Positions 35,157-44,147 of a stretch of DNA of 64,000 nucleotides are shown in pieces. How positions within the stretch are numbered: position 1 is the stretch's first letter; every line of letters begins with the position of its first letter. Under the pieces are notes generated by a model. That model was not told where the DNA came from. It saw only the letters and a list, made by a program, of their open reading frames with translations, and ran no database searches. Both the position numbers and the translations under genes were made by a program. The DNA comes from Hyphomicrobiales bacterium (lineage in GTDB: Bacteria > Pseudomonadota > Alphaproteobacteria > Rhizobiales > Rhizobiaceae), in contig UCIT01000073.1 in the NCBI GenBank assembly GCA_900472625.1, positions 19,161 through 83,160 on the forward strand. Direction: 5' to 3'.

Positions 35157-35812
35157 AAAAAGTCCAGCGCAGCTTTGCCGTCGAGTACAGATCGGGCCGG
35201 CGAAAACTCAACTCCAAACCCAATTCGATTTGGGGAAACGTGGACCTCAAGTCCGTCGCGCGGGATCTGCAGGACGAGGCATCGCCGTTCTTAGCAGCAA
35301 CGTCTCAGGTAACCAGCAGCGAGACAGCTTTCGCCGGAGAACAACAGGCCGCAGCGTTGTTGACACCGCCAATTGAGCAAGAGACAAATGCATCGGCTTT
35401 ACGGGAGACCACAATGGCCGACGGAAACGATACGATGACTGATGTTGAAACGCCGGCCACAGCCGCGCCCGATGTGGTGAAGAAGGAACGCAAACCTCGC
35501 GTCAAAAAGGCGGCTGCTGAAACCGTCTCAGCCGCAGTTTCGGCGCAACCGGCACCCAATGCCACAGCGGTCAAGCCGAAGAGAGGACGCAAGGCAGCAA
35601 AGTCCGACGAGGCTGCGACAAGCGCCAAACGTGCGCCTGTCAAACGCGCTCCGAAAGCCGTGCAGGCGGCGGCGGCACCCTCGGTGGCGGCAGTTGACGA
35701 GTTTGCGGATCTCCTGCGGCTGGAAGAGGAAAACCAAAGACTGCGCAAGCTGCTGGCCGAGAAGCTCCGTACTGAAAATGCCGATCTGCGAAAGCGGCTC
35801 AACCTCGGTTGA
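35153..35812 (+). CDS. SyrB-like transcriptional regulator with N-terminal extension
   Basis: A 219-aa protein. The C-terminus (DEFADLLRLEEENQRLRKLL, then KLRTENADLRKRLNLG) is a coiled coil characteristic of rhizobial SyrB proteins, preceded by a basic Ala/Lys/Pro-rich region with RGRK-type AT-hook-like motifs. The first 75 residues (VEYRSGRRK, SIWGNVDLKSVARD) are a separate conserved-looking module that in other rhizobia can be an independent small protein; an internal ATG (MADGNDT) could start the SyrB part alone. SyrB regulates syrM and nod genes in Sinorhizobium; whether this copy does is unknown. Called from the ATG at 35153. Confidence 0.75.
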   Translation: MKKVQRSFAVEYRSGRRKLNSKPNSIWGNVDLKSVARDLQDEASPFLAATSQVTSSETAFAGEQQAAALLTPPIEQETNASALRETTMADGNDTMTDVETPATAAPDVVKKERKPRVKKAAAETVSAAVSAQPAPNATAVKPKRGRKAAKSDEAATSAKRAPVKRAPKAVQAAAAPSVAAVDEFADLLRLEEENQRLRKLLAEKLRTENADLRKRLNLG

Positions 35813-35942
35813 CAGGTTGCGGCCGGTTAAGCGCTGGCCGCATTCTTAAGGCTATATCGAGCTGAGCATATTAGCGCGGATGGTCCTGCCGCCATCGCTT
35901 TTGCCCGCCTGCATGACGGGGGTAGAATACGAGGTCGAATAA

Positions 35943-36500
35943 ATGGCGTCTCCGTGGAAACTTCTTGCTCGGCTGGTGTCACCGCGACGTCAGCAGCGCC
36001 AGGAACATGGCTTGACCGATGATGTGAAGCGGGACCTGTTGGCCATCGCCAACCTGACTAAAACGGCTGGCGATATCAGATTGAACACCGCGGCGCCTCC
36101 GGTCGCCGAAAAGCCGGTCGCCGACGAACAATTGGAGGCGGTGTCAGCGGACACGGATCATTCCGACGAAACCGCAAGCAGTATCCATGGCACGGCCGAT
36201 AGCGAGAACGCCAGGCCTGCGGAGGCGGCTGATCCGGCTTTATCCGACGCCGCCCCGATCGCACGCGCCGAACCAAAACCCCTGCAGACTAACGAACGTG
36301 ATACGCGAACGCGTAGAAAACTGCCCAAGTCAGTGGAGCCGGTTGAAACCGTTTTGCCTCCCTCTCCAGCTGCTCCCGCCGTTCTAGACAATACGATCAG
36401 CCTTGACGAAGAGATCAAGCTGCTCCGGGACCAACTCGCGCGCAGGCTTCGGCTGCAAAATGCACAACTGAAGAGAATGCTGGAGCGGTTCGAACGCTGA
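35943..36500 (+). CDS. SyrB-related coiled-coil protein
   Basis: A 185-aa low-complexity, acidic protein with N-terminus MASPWKLLARLVSPRRQQ and C-terminal coiled coil DEEIKLLRDQLARRLRLQNA, similar in layout to the C-terminus of the preceding SyrB-like protein. The middle is rich in Ala, Pro, Asp and Glu. Probably a paralogous regulator or assembly protein. No enzymatic motif. Confidence 0.65.
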   Translation: MASPWKLLARLVSPRRQQRQEHGLTDDVKRDLLAIANLTKTAGDIRLNTAAPPVAEKPVADEQLEAVSADTDHSDETASSIHGTADSENARPAEAADPALSDAAPIARAEPKPLQTNERDTRTRRKLPKSVEPVETVLPPSPAAPAVLDNTISLDEEIKLLRDQLARRLRLQNAQLKRMLERFER

Positions 36501-36716
36501 ATGCGTCATTCACCAACTGGGCGAATCCCTGTTCGCTCGACAGGGTGTCGGACTGCCACCTTTCCAATAGCGTCCGCCTGTTGGCCTTCATCCTGACCGA
36601 GGGTGGCCGCAGCTCCCTCGGCATCGATGGATAAATCGCGCTGCGACCTGCAATTAGGCTTGAGAAGCCGCGTAAAGATTTCTGGACCGGTGGCGTCTGT
36701 TTGGCTTCGACCGCCT

Positions 36717-36965
36717 TCACAGCTCAAACAGTGCTTTGTGCTCGGCCGCGGCTGCCTTCAGCGTGCCGATCGTTCGGTTTCCTTCGCGAAACAGGTTGAG
36801 CATCACCGCTTCCGCAAGCTCGACATCCGGATTGTCCTTATGCAAACCGCGCCGCGCCCGCCATTCCTCGAGCACGAGGTCCGCGTTTTCCAGCTCCTCC
36901 GGCTCAAGGTGGTTTCTAGAAACTGATGCATGCTCGAATGACCTCTTCACAAGTGACGGCCGCAA
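36717..36965 (-). CDS. Hypothetical small protein
   Basis: An 82-aa helical protein (ELENADLVLEEWRARRGLHK, then AVMLNLFREGNRTIGTLKAA) of unknown family, with no signal peptide. It is isolated on the minus strand between the SyrB-like genes and the T4SS region. The protein-like composition suggests a real gene. Confidence 0.5.
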   Translation of the reverse strand: MRPSLVKRSFEHASVSRNHLEPEELENADLVLEEWRARRGLHKDNPDVELAEAVMLNLFREGNRTIGTLKAAAAEHKALFEL

Positions 36966-37275
36966 TTTGGGGAGGGATCGGCGCGGATCAAGGGCGAATT
37001 CGCATGCGGAGCGGTTGGAGAGTGCAGTGGAAGAGGAGCCGACGGAGCCGTAAAAAAATCTCGCTCAGTGAATTACATAATCAGCTCAAAACGACAGCCG
37101 TCCTTGCGGACATCGCGCGCTCAAGCACCGCTACTCTTCGCAGACGGCGTCCGACGATATAGGACTGAGGTGCGGTGCGCCCAAGCGTGGAGCGTTAACG
37201 CAGCGTCCCTCGGGAATTGGTTGCGCTGCATACCTTTAGGCTCCACAAATAGTGCACATCATCTGGTGGCTTAAA
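36966..37275. other. Non-coding stretch before the T4SS regulator
   Basis: No convincing gene in these 310 bp. The only feature noted is a 10-bp palindrome GCGTTAACGC at 37192-37201, which could be a regulatory site but is too short to interpret. Confidence 0.35.
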
Positions 37276-37638
37276 TCAACGGATTCCATCTCCGACAACC
37301 ACGCGCAGGCTCTCGAACACACCTGGAGCGAACTGGAACTGTCGCGCCGTCCCGCGGCCCATCGAGTTCTTGCCCATCGTCTCAAGCAGGATGCCTCGCT
37401 CGACCAGAAGGTCCATCGTTTCAATAACACCGCCGCGGGTCATGCCGGTAATCTCAATTATATTTGAGAGCGTTAGCTTCTCGTGCGCCTGGTGCATCAT
37501 GTACAGGATGTTCATCATCCCGATCTGTTTGATACGCGACTGCGCCGACTCACCCTCGATCGGCTTTTCCAGAATTTCACGCACGGCGAAGACAGATAAA
37601 GCTTGGCTTTGCCATCGGTCGCTCAAATTGCTTGCCAT
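37276..37638 (-). CDS. Winged-helix (MarR-like) regulator divergent from virB
   Basis: A 120-aa protein with a winged-helix DNA-binding region: LTLSNIIEITGMTRGGVIE as HTH and a wing near MGRGTARQFQF. It is divergently transcribed from the T4SS operon with a 93-bp gap, so it is a likely repressor or activator of that operon and possibly of itself. Confidence 0.7.
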   Translation of the reverse strand: MASNLSDRWQSQALSVFAVREILEKPIEGESAQSRIKQIGMMNILYMMHQAHEKLTLSNIIEITGMTRGGVIETMDLLVERGILLETMGKNSMGRGTARQFQFAPGVFESLRVVVGDGIR

Positions 37639-37731
37639 CGTTTTAACTATCTATTATTTGCATAGTAATGGGATTGAAGCGAGTCGCTTTTGAGTCTCAG
37701 CCGACATTGAACGATCCGGAGGGTAGGGGGC
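37639..37731. promoter_or_regulatory. Divergent promoter/operator between regulator and virB operon
   Basis: AT-rich near the regulator start, with an imperfect inverted repeat ACTAT (37646-37650)/ATAGT (37662-37666). A strong ribosome site (GGAGGG/AGGGGG) precedes the plus-strand ATG at 37732. Confidence 0.4.
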
Positions 37732-38271
37732 ATGCGAAGCCTTTTCTTTCAAACAATCGTAGCAGCATTAGCGTTCGCCTCACTCTACACTATTTCGGCG
37801 CGAAGCGCTCGTGCCGACGAATGGGGTTGCCAGGTTATTCTGTGCTTATCCAATCCGGGCGGCCCGACGCAATATGGCGAGTGCAGGCCACCGATCGAGA
37901 AGCTCTGGAGCTGGCTTTCGAGAGGGCGTTCGTTTCCGACCTGCACGGGAGTCGGCTTTCAAAGCTCCCGCCCACGCTACGAGCCATACTACTGCAATGT
38001 CGGCTACCGTCTGTCTGCTGGCTATGGCCCGCGGGGACGTGAGGCGACGTGCATCTCGACGTCGCTGCAGGTCGTAAGCAACAGCCTTTGCCAGCGGGAG
38101 CGAGACGGCGGTGGTTCAAACGATGGCTCAGCGATATCGCCACGCTGGCAGAGGGAAAACGGTCGCTATCGGTGCATGGCCTATACCGCGGCCCGTCCCT
38201 TGGTGCGCGAGAAGCCCCGTTACGTCGATGTGACCATCGACGGGGTCGGTAAGCAGAGGGTCTGGTTCTGA
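37732..38271 (+). CDS. T4SS-associated secreted Cys-rich protein
   Basis: A 179-aa protein with a signal peptide (IVAALAFASLYTISARSARA, cleavage near residue 28) and six or more cysteines in the mature part (GCQVILC, GECRPP, TCTG, YYCNV). First gene of the VirB operon, 2 bp before virB1. This gene type recurs at the head of rhizobial plasmid virB/avhB operons, but its role is unknown; a periplasmic or pilus-associated function is likely. Confidence 0.7.
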   Translation: MRSLFFQTIVAALAFASLYTISARSARADEWGCQVILCLSNPGGPTQYGECRPPIEKLWSWLSRGRSFPTCTGVGFQSSRPRYEPYYCNVGYRLSAGYGPRGREATCISTSLQVVSNSLCQRERDGGGSNDGSAISPRWQRENGRYRCMAYTAARPLVREKPRYVDVTIDGVGKQRVWF

Positions 38272-38273
38272 AC

Positions 38274-38960
38274 ATGCCCGTCGCTTTCGTGGATCTTGCG
38301 CAGACCTGTGCACCCGTCGTTGCATCGCAGACCCTTGCGGGCGTCGTCAGCCTCGAGAGCCGGTTCGCGCCGTTCAACATCCGGATCAACAGTGGCGCTC
38401 CGCTCAAGCGTCAGCCTGACACCAAGGCCGAGGCTATCGAAGTCGCCACATCGTTGGCGGCGAAGCGCACGGATATCCAGCTGGGTCTCGGCGGGATCGG
38501 ACTGGATGAACTGCAGAGACTGAACCTCTCGATATCCGACGCCTTCGATCCGTGCCTCAATCTCAAGGCCACAGCGACCTTGCTCGATGGGTACTACCGC
38601 CTAGCGGCCAAGGCGGGCGCGCACCCAGCCCGGGCCGAGCAGATCATGCTGCAATCCTATTACGGACGTGACGATCCATCTGTCGGAGCCATGGTCAGCT
38701 ACGACGATCAGGTGCATCGCGAAATCAAGCGGCTCGGTCCGACGATGGCCAAGTTGACGATCAGCGACACGGGGGAGAGGAAGGAGACCGACGTTCCCAC
38801 TGAGGTTCCCCAGGCAGATGTCGTCGCCGAAGTGGTGGCGGAAAACTCCGCAGGGAAAACAGCCCCGATCTCCGACACGCCGACATGGGATGTCTTCAAG
38901 ACCCGACGCCGTTCGTCCGTCCTGGTGTTTCAGGGCAATCAAATGGAGCAGAGTGAATGA
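38274..38960 (+). CDS. virB1: VirB1 lytic transglycosylase
   Basis: A 228-aa protein with the lytic transglycosylase fold: catalytic Glu in VSLESRFAP, LGGIGLDELQRLNLSISDAFDPCLNL, and a YYGRDDPS motif. It opens peptidoglycan for T4SS assembly. The N-terminus looks short for an exported VirB1 and has no clear signal peptide. It overlaps virB2 by four bases. Confidence 0.85.
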   Translation: MPVAFVDLAQTCAPVVASQTLAGVVSLESRFAPFNIRINSGAPLKRQPDTKAEAIEVATSLAAKRTDIQLGLGGIGLDELQRLNLSISDAFDPCLNLKATATLLDGYYRLAAKAGAHPARAEQIMLQSYYGRDDPSVGAMVSYDDQVHREIKRLGPTMAKLTISDTGERKETDVPTEVPQADVVAEVVAENSAGKTAPISDTPTWDVFKTRRRSSVLVFQGNQMEQSE

Positions 38961-39256
38961 CAATACCTTCTCGAATCCGACCCGTTTTCGCTTCGTCCAT
39001 GATGGCCGCTGCCATCGTGGTTATGATGGTCGAACCCGCTTTCGCGCAGGCCGCCGGCATTGAATCCGTGCTGCAGAACATAGTGACAATGCTGACGGGC
39101 AACATCGCCAAGCTTCTGGCTGTCATCGCGGTCATCGTCATCTGCATCGCGTGGATGTTTGGCTATATGGACCTGAGGCGCGCAGGCTTCTGGATTATCG
39201 GCATCGGCGGAATCTTCGGGGCCACCGAACTCGTAAACACCATCGTCGGTGGCTGA
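38957..39256 (+). CDS. virB2: VirB2/TrbC pilin
   Basis: A 99-aa prepilin with a long signal peptide ending near FAQ (cleavage around residue 31) and two hydrophobic helices (LLAVIAVIVICIAWMFGYMD and FWIIGIGGIFGATELVNTIV), typical of VirB2. It forms the T-pilus. Overlaps virB1, 2 bp before virB3. Confidence 0.9.
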   Translation: MTIPSRIRPVFASSMMAAAIVVMMVEPAFAQAAGIESVLQNIVTMLTGNIAKLLAVIAVIVICIAWMFGYMDLRRAGFWIIGIGGIFGATELVNTIVGG

Positions 39257-39258
39257 AG

Positions 39259-39600
39259 ATGTCGGGCAACGGAGCGGTTCTCGAAGAAGACACGCTGTTC
39301 ATCGCGTGCACGCGGCCGGCGATGATCGCCGGCGTGACGATGGAGGCGATGGGCTTCAACATCATGCTCACGACGATCCTCTATATCGTCGCAGGGTCTA
39401 TCGCCTACTTGGCTGTCGGCGTCGTCTTCCACCTCATCTTCCGCGCCCTGGTGAAGCACGATCACAACATGTTCCGCATCCTGCTCGCCTGGGTCGAGAC
39501 GCGCGGCCGATCGCGTAACAGCGCCTATTGGGGCGGAGCAACACTCTCGCCTCTCAGACTGGCCCGCCGCTTTGACGAAAGGGATATTGGATATGCCTAG
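39259..39600 (+). CDS. virB3: VirB3 inner-membrane protein
   Basis: A 113-aa protein with an N-terminal hydrophobic region (TRPAMIAGVTMEAMGFNIMLT and TILYIVAGSIAYLAVGVVFHL), typical of VirB3. The start at 39259 is chosen by context, 2 bp after the virB2 stop; the frame is open further upstream. Overlaps virB4 by 8 bp. Confidence 0.85.
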   Translation: MSGNGAVLEEDTLFIACTRPAMIAGVTMEAMGFNIMLTTILYIVAGSIAYLAVGVVFHLIFRALVKHDHNMFRILLAWVETRGRSRNSAYWGGATLSPLRLARRFDERDIGYA

Positions 39601-41974
39601 TATCGCCACCCTCAGATCCCGCGAGCTTTCTCCCGAGGCCTTCATTCCCTACGTTCGACACATCGATGAGACGACCATTGCCCTCGACTCCCGAAGCCTG
39701 ATGGTTATGATTGCCCTCGAAGGCGTCTCATTCGAAACCGCTGATGTCCTTGACCTCAACGCGCTCCATCGGGATCTCAACACGCTTTACCGAAACATCG
39801 CCGATGAGCGGCTTGCCCTTTGGACGCACCTGATCCGCCGCAGGGACAGCGACTATCCCGATGGGACGTTTGCAACGCCATTCTCCGCCGCGCTGAATGA
39901 AAAATACCGCGAGCGCATGGTGCGCGAGGACCTGTTCCGCAACGATCTTTATCTGACCGTCCTCTGGTCACCGGCCCGCGACCCGGCCGACAAGGCGGCT
40001 AAACTGCTGTCGCGCCTCCGGCGGGCCAGGCACGATGGTTTTGAGCTCGACGAAGAAGCACTCAAACAACTTCAGGACAAGGTCCTCGATATCGCCGCTG
40101 GCCTGAAGCGTTTCGAACCGCGCGTGCTCTCGCTGCACGACCAGGACGGCATGCTGTTCTCCGAGCCGAGCGAGGTCTTGCATCAGATCGTTGGCGGAAG
40201 GCGCGAGCGAGTGCCGCTGACGGAGGGCCGCATCGCCTCGGCGATCTACTCCGACCGCGTCATAATCGGGCGCGAGACAATCGAAATTCGGCATGAGGCG
40301 GCAACCCGGTTCGCTGGCATGCTGAGTTTCAAGGAATACCCGGCCCGCACAAGGACCGGTATGCTGGACGGCGTGCTGACCAGTCCGTTTGAAGTGATGC
40401 TTTCCCAATCTTTCTCCTTCGTGTCGAAGGCGGACGCTCGGGTCATCATGGGGAGAAAGCAGAACCAGATGGTCAGCAGTGGCGACAAGGCCGCTTCGCA
40501 GATCGGCGAACTCGATGATGCCATGGACGATCTGGAGTCCAACCGGTTCGTGATAGGCGAGCATCACCTGACACTGTCCGTCTTTGCGACGACAATGAAA
40601 GAACTGACCGACAATCTCGCGAAGGCTCGCGCCAGCCTGACCAATGGTGGCGCCGTCGTGGCGAGAGAGGATCTTGGTCTCGAGGCTGCCTGGTGGGCAC
40701 AGCTGCCAGGCAATTTCCGCTACCGGGCGCGATCTGGCGCCATCACCTCAAAGAACTTCGCGGCCCTGTCGCCGTTTCACTCTTATCCGATCGGACGGAA
40801 GGACGGCAATGAATGGGGCCCCGCCGTCGCTCTGCTCAAGACGGCCTCAGGCTCACCCTACTACTTCAATCTCCACTACGGCGATCTCGGCAACACCTTC
40901 ATGTGCGGGCCATCGGGTGCCGGCAAGACGGTGATCGTGAATTTCATGCTGTCACAGCTGGAGAAGCACGATCCGCATGTGGTGTTCTTCGACAAGGATC
41001 GCGGTGCGGACCTCTATGTCCGCGCTGCTGGAGGCACCTACCTTCCGCTGAAGAATGGTGTCCCCACCGGCTGCGCTCCCCTCAAGGCCCTCGACCTGAC
41101 ACCTGAAAACAAAGTCTTTCTGGCGCGTTGGGTCGGTAAGCTTGTGGGATCCGGGACGCGAGAACTGACGGTTACAGAACTCCGCGACATCTCCGGCGCG
41201 ATCGATGGCCTTGCTGACCTGCCTGTGGACCGCCGGACGATCGGAGCACTGCGGACCTTTCTCAACAACACCGATCCCGAAGGGATCGCCGCCAGGCTTC
41301 GCCGGTGGGAGAGGGGAGGGCCGCTTGGCTGGGTCTTCGACAATGTCATCGAGGATATCGGATTTGGCGATTTCGGAGGGTCAGGCAAGTTCATTGGCTA
41401 CGACATGACCGATTTCCTCGACAACGAGGAAATCCGCACGCCGCTGATGGCCTATCTCTTCCACCGCGTCGAGCAACTGATCGATGGCCGTCGGATCATC
41501 ATCGTCATTGACGAATTCTGGAAGGCGCTTCAGGACGAAGGGTTCCGCGATTTGGCGCAGAATAAGCTGAAGACCATTCGCAAGCAGAACGGCTTGATGC
41601 TGTTCGCCACGCAGAGCCCGCGCGACGCGCTGATCTCGCCGATCGCGCACACTATCATCGAGCAATGCCCGACACAGATATTCCTCCCCAATTCACGCGG
41701 CAGCCATGCCGACTACGTCGACGGTTTCAAGCTCACGGAGCGGGAATACGAATTAATTGCACGTGAGCTTTCTGTCGAAAGCCGAAGGTTCGTATTGAAG
41801 CAGGGACACAACAGCGTCGTCGCCGAACTCGACCTCAACGGTTTTGACGACGAACTCGCCATCCTTTCCGGACGGACCGCCAATGTTGAGATCCTCGACG
41901 CGATCCGCGCGGAGGTCGGGAATGACGTCAAGGACTGGCTACCCATTTTCCAACAGCGAAGGAGTGCAAGCTGA
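39593..41974 (+). CDS. virB4: VirB4 ATPase
   Basis: A 793-aa VirB4 with Walker A GPSGAGKT (about 439-446), Walker B IIIVIDEFWK, and the late motif LFATQSPRDAL. It energises pilus biogenesis and substrate transfer at the inner membrane. The ATG at 39593 overlaps virB3; stop and next start form TGATG. Confidence 0.95.
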   Translation: MPSIATLRSRELSPEAFIPYVRHIDETTIALDSRSLMVMIALEGVSFETADVLDLNALHRDLNTLYRNIADERLALWTHLIRRRDSDYPDGTFATPFSAALNEKYRERMVREDLFRNDLYLTVLWSPARDPADKAAKLLSRLRRARHDGFELDEEALKQLQDKVLDIAAGLKRFEPRVLSLHDQDGMLFSEPSEVLHQIVGGRRERVPLTEGRIASAIYSDRVIIGRETIEIRHEAATRFAGMLSFKEYPARTRTGMLDGVLTSPFEVMLSQSFSFVSKADARVIMGRKQNQMVSSGDKAASQIGELDDAMDDLESNRFVIGEHHLTLSVFATTMKELTDNLAKARASLTNGGAVVAREDLGLEAAWWAQLPGNFRYRARSGAITSKNFAALSPFHSYPIGRKDGNEWGPAVALLKTASGSPYYFNLHYGDLGNTFMCGPSGAGKTVIVNFMLSQLEKHDPHVVFFDKDRGADLYVRAAGGTYLPLKNGVPTGCAPLKALDLTPENKVFLARWVGKLVGSGTRELTVTELRDISGAIDGLADLPVDRRTIGALRTFLNNTDPEGIAARLRRWERGGPLGWVFDNVIEDIGFGDFGGSGKFIGYDMTDFLDNEEIRTPLMAYLFHRVEQLIDGRRIIIVIDEFWKALQDEGFRDLAQNKLKTIRKQNGLMLFATQSPRDALISPIAHTIIEQCPTQIFLPNSRGSHADYVDGFKLTEREYELIARELSVESRRFVLKQGHNSVVAELDLNGFDDELAILSGRTANVEILDAIRAEVGNDVKDWLPIFQQRRSAS

Positions 41975-42672
41975 TGGCTTCCCATCGACTAAAGGGCGCA
42001 ATGGTCGCAACAGTGCTTATCTTTTTCGCCGAAGGCGCAGCTGGGCAGGGGATTCCGGTCATTGATCAGACGGCTATCGCAAAGCAGATCGAAAGTATCG
42101 CGCAGCTGAAGTCGCAACTTGACGCCCTCAACCAGCAGATCGAACAGGCGCAGCAGCTTTATGGCTCGCTCAACAAGCTAACCGATATGGCGGATGTCGC
42201 CAGCGTTCTTAACGATCCCGCGATCCGCAAGGCGCTTCCGTCCGATTTCGCCGCCATCGAGGGGTTGCTTAAAGGCAATGGCACCGGCGTGTTCGGAGAT
42301 TCCGCCTCGAAATTCCTGGACAGTAACTCGACCTACCGCACCAGTGCCGATGATTTCTACGCCAAGGAATTGTCGCGTATTCAGAGCCAGAATGCGGGTC
42401 AGATGAGCCTGGGTCAGCAGATCTACGATGCTGCGACCAAGCGCATCGACGGAATCGATCAACTCCGCGAGAAGATATCGTCGGCGAGCGACTCCAAGGA
42501 CATCGCGGACTTGCAGGCGCGGCTCCAGGCCGAACAGGCATTCCTTCAGACCGACGTGCTGCGGATGGAAGGGTTGCGGATGGTGCAGCAAGCACAGAGC
42601 CAAGTCGATGAACAACGGAAATCAGAGGATTGGCGCCAACGCATGGACGCCATGAAGGCGGCACTGCAGTGA
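41974..42672 (+). CDS. virB5: VirB5 minor pilin/adhesin
   Basis: A 232-aa exported protein (signal peptide to about AAG-QG, residue 25) dominated by coiled-coil helices (KQIESIAQLKSQLDALNQQI), as in VirB5/TraC pilus-tip proteins. Starts on the virB4 stop (TGATG). Confidence 0.85.
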   Translation: MASHRLKGAMVATVLIFFAEGAAGQGIPVIDQTAIAKQIESIAQLKSQLDALNQQIEQAQQLYGSLNKLTDMADVASVLNDPAIRKALPSDFAAIEGLLKGNGTGVFGDSASKFLDSNSTYRTSADDFYAKELSRIQSQNAGQMSLGQQIYDAATKRIDGIDQLREKISSASDSKDIADLQARLQAEQAFLQTDVLRMEGLRMVQQAQSQVDEQRKSEDWRQRMDAMKAALQ

Positions 42673-42902
42673 GGCGGGTTCCGATTTTCCTCTCGCTGGC
42701 GCTGCTGGCAGGCTGCTCGCAGGGGGCCGAGCGAACGTACACGGTCGAAGAGTTTGTCGCCGATCCCGAGCTGCTGACCCGTACGATTTCTGATTGCCGA
42801 GACAATCCGGGTGAATTGCGCGACACGCCGAATTGCAGGAATGCGGAAGCGGCAGACGGCAGGCTCCGCCTCCAGAACATGCGCAACGCGCTGCGAGGTT
42901 GA
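42669..42902 (+). CDS. EexN-like entry-exclusion lipoprotein
   Basis: A 77-aa lipoprotein with lipobox LALLAGC. The mature part (TVEEFVADPELL...C..NPGEL.DTPNC.NA) matches the EexN family of conjugation entry-exclusion lipoproteins. GTG start overlapping the virB5 stop (GTGA). Position between virB5 and virB6 is the usual place for such genes. Confidence 0.8.
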   Translation: MRRVPIFLSLALLAGCSQGAERTYTVEEFVADPELLTRTISDCRDNPGELRDTPNCRNAEAADGRLRLQNMRNALRG

Positions 42903-42906
42903 TCCG

Positions 42907-43842
42907 ATGTACCAAGTGTTCGAATTCATCGATGGACAGTTCAAGCGACCGTTGGAGACGTTCGTCTCGGATGGAACCTCGAACATCGCCGAATGGATGA
43001 CGGGGCCGCTGACGGCCGCCGTCACACTTTACGTCGTGCTCTACGGTTATCTGGTTCTACGTGGGTCTGTGCAGGAGCCCATCCTCGACTTTGCCTATCG
43101 CGCGATAAAGCTCGCAATCATCGTCATGCTGGTCAAGAACGCCGGCGAATACCAGACCTATGTAACCAACATCTTCTTCGAGGTGTTACCCAAAGAGATC
43201 GCGCAGGCCCTCAATTCAGGGGCGGCGCCGAGCGCCAGCACGTTCGACAGCCTGCTGGACAAGGGTCAGGCGTCTGCGACCGATATCTGGTCGCGCGCCT
43301 CCTGGCCGGTCGACATCGTCACCGGGGTCGGTGGCATGATGGTCATCGGCGTCAGCTTTCTCGTTGCAGGGATCGGTTATGTGGTCTCTCTCTATGCACG
43401 GTTGGCGTTGGCAATCGTGCTGGCGATCGGGCCGATCTTCATTGCGCTCGCCATGTTCCAATCGACGCGCCGGTTTACCGAGTCCTGGATCGGGCAGCTT
43501 GCGAACTTCGTGATCCTGCAGGTCCTCGTCGTCGCCGTCGGTTCGCTGCTGATTTCCTGCATCGACTCGACCTTCACCGCGATCGATAGCTACACCGACG
43601 TTCTCATGAGACCGATCGCGCTTTGCGCCATAGGCATCGCCGCCCTTTATGTTTTCTACCAGCTTCCCAGCATCGCGTCAGCCTTGGCCTCCGGTGGTGC
43701 GTCGCTGGCTTACGGCTATGGCGCTGCCCGAGATGCGCACGAAGGCATGCTGGCTCGGGGAACATCATATACCGGCCGGATGATTGGTCGCGGGGCTCGC
43801 GTTGCTGGCCGCGCGTTCGGATCAAGAAATGCCGGCGCATGA
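42907..43842 (+). CDS. virB6: VirB6 polytopic channel protein
   Basis: A 311-aa protein with five or more membrane segments (e.g. GPLTAAVTLYVVLYGYLVL, IVTGVGGMMVIGVSFLVAGI, LALAIVLAIGPIFIALAMF), the VirB6/TrbL hallmark. The ATG at 42907 is chosen, 4 bp after the EexN-like gene. Confidence 0.9.
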   Translation: MYQVFEFIDGQFKRPLETFVSDGTSNIAEWMTGPLTAAVTLYVVLYGYLVLRGSVQEPILDFAYRAIKLAIIVMLVKNAGEYQTYVTNIFFEVLPKEIAQALNSGAAPSASTFDSLLDKGQASATDIWSRASWPVDIVTGVGGMMVIGVSFLVAGIGYVVSLYARLALAIVLAIGPIFIALAMFQSTRRFTESWIGQLANFVILQVLVVAVGSLLISCIDSTFTAIDSYTDVLMRPIALCAIGIAALYVFYQLPSIASALASGGASLAYGYGAARDAHEGMLARGTSYTGRMIGRGARVAGRAFGSRNAGA

Positions 43843-43877
43843 CATCCGCACAAGACAATCAGAAAAGGCCTGCCTGA

Positions 43878-44144
43878 ATGATGAAGCCTGCCCTGTTGCT
43901 CGTTCTCGCTGCCACGCTCGGCGGCTGCGCATCGCTGACATACCCGTTACCGAAGTGCGATGGCTATTCACGCCGCCCCCTGAACCGTTCGATGTGGGAA
44001 TGGCAGGGAGATAGCAAACTGAAGGACCAACAACCGAACACAAGCTCCTCCACCTCCGTGACACCTTTTGCTGAGGAGACGAGGGAGCCCGCAGTCTTCG
44101 CGCACCTGGACGTCGACAGTTCTTATCGCCGTTGTGAGGGATGA
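43878..44144 (+). CDS. virB7: VirB7-like lipoprotein
   Basis: An 88-aa lipoprotein with lipobox ATLGGC and two further Cys. Placement between virB6 and virB8 is the VirB7 position, where the protein anchors VirB9 to the outer membrane. It is longer than classical VirB7 and not clearly homologous in sequence, so the name rests on context. Confidence 0.65.
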   Translation: MMKPALLLVLAATLGGCASLTYPLPKCDGYSRRPLNRSMWEWQGDSKLKDQQPNTSSSTSVTPFAEETREPAVFAHLDVDSSYRRCEG

Positions 44145-44147
44145 GGC

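Noticed and set aside
36415..36720. 101-aa minus-strand frame with GTG overlapping the stop of the 82-aa gene
   Set aside because: It overlaps the end of the SyrB-related gene on the opposite strand by 86 bp and its ends look random; coupling is possible but not convincing.
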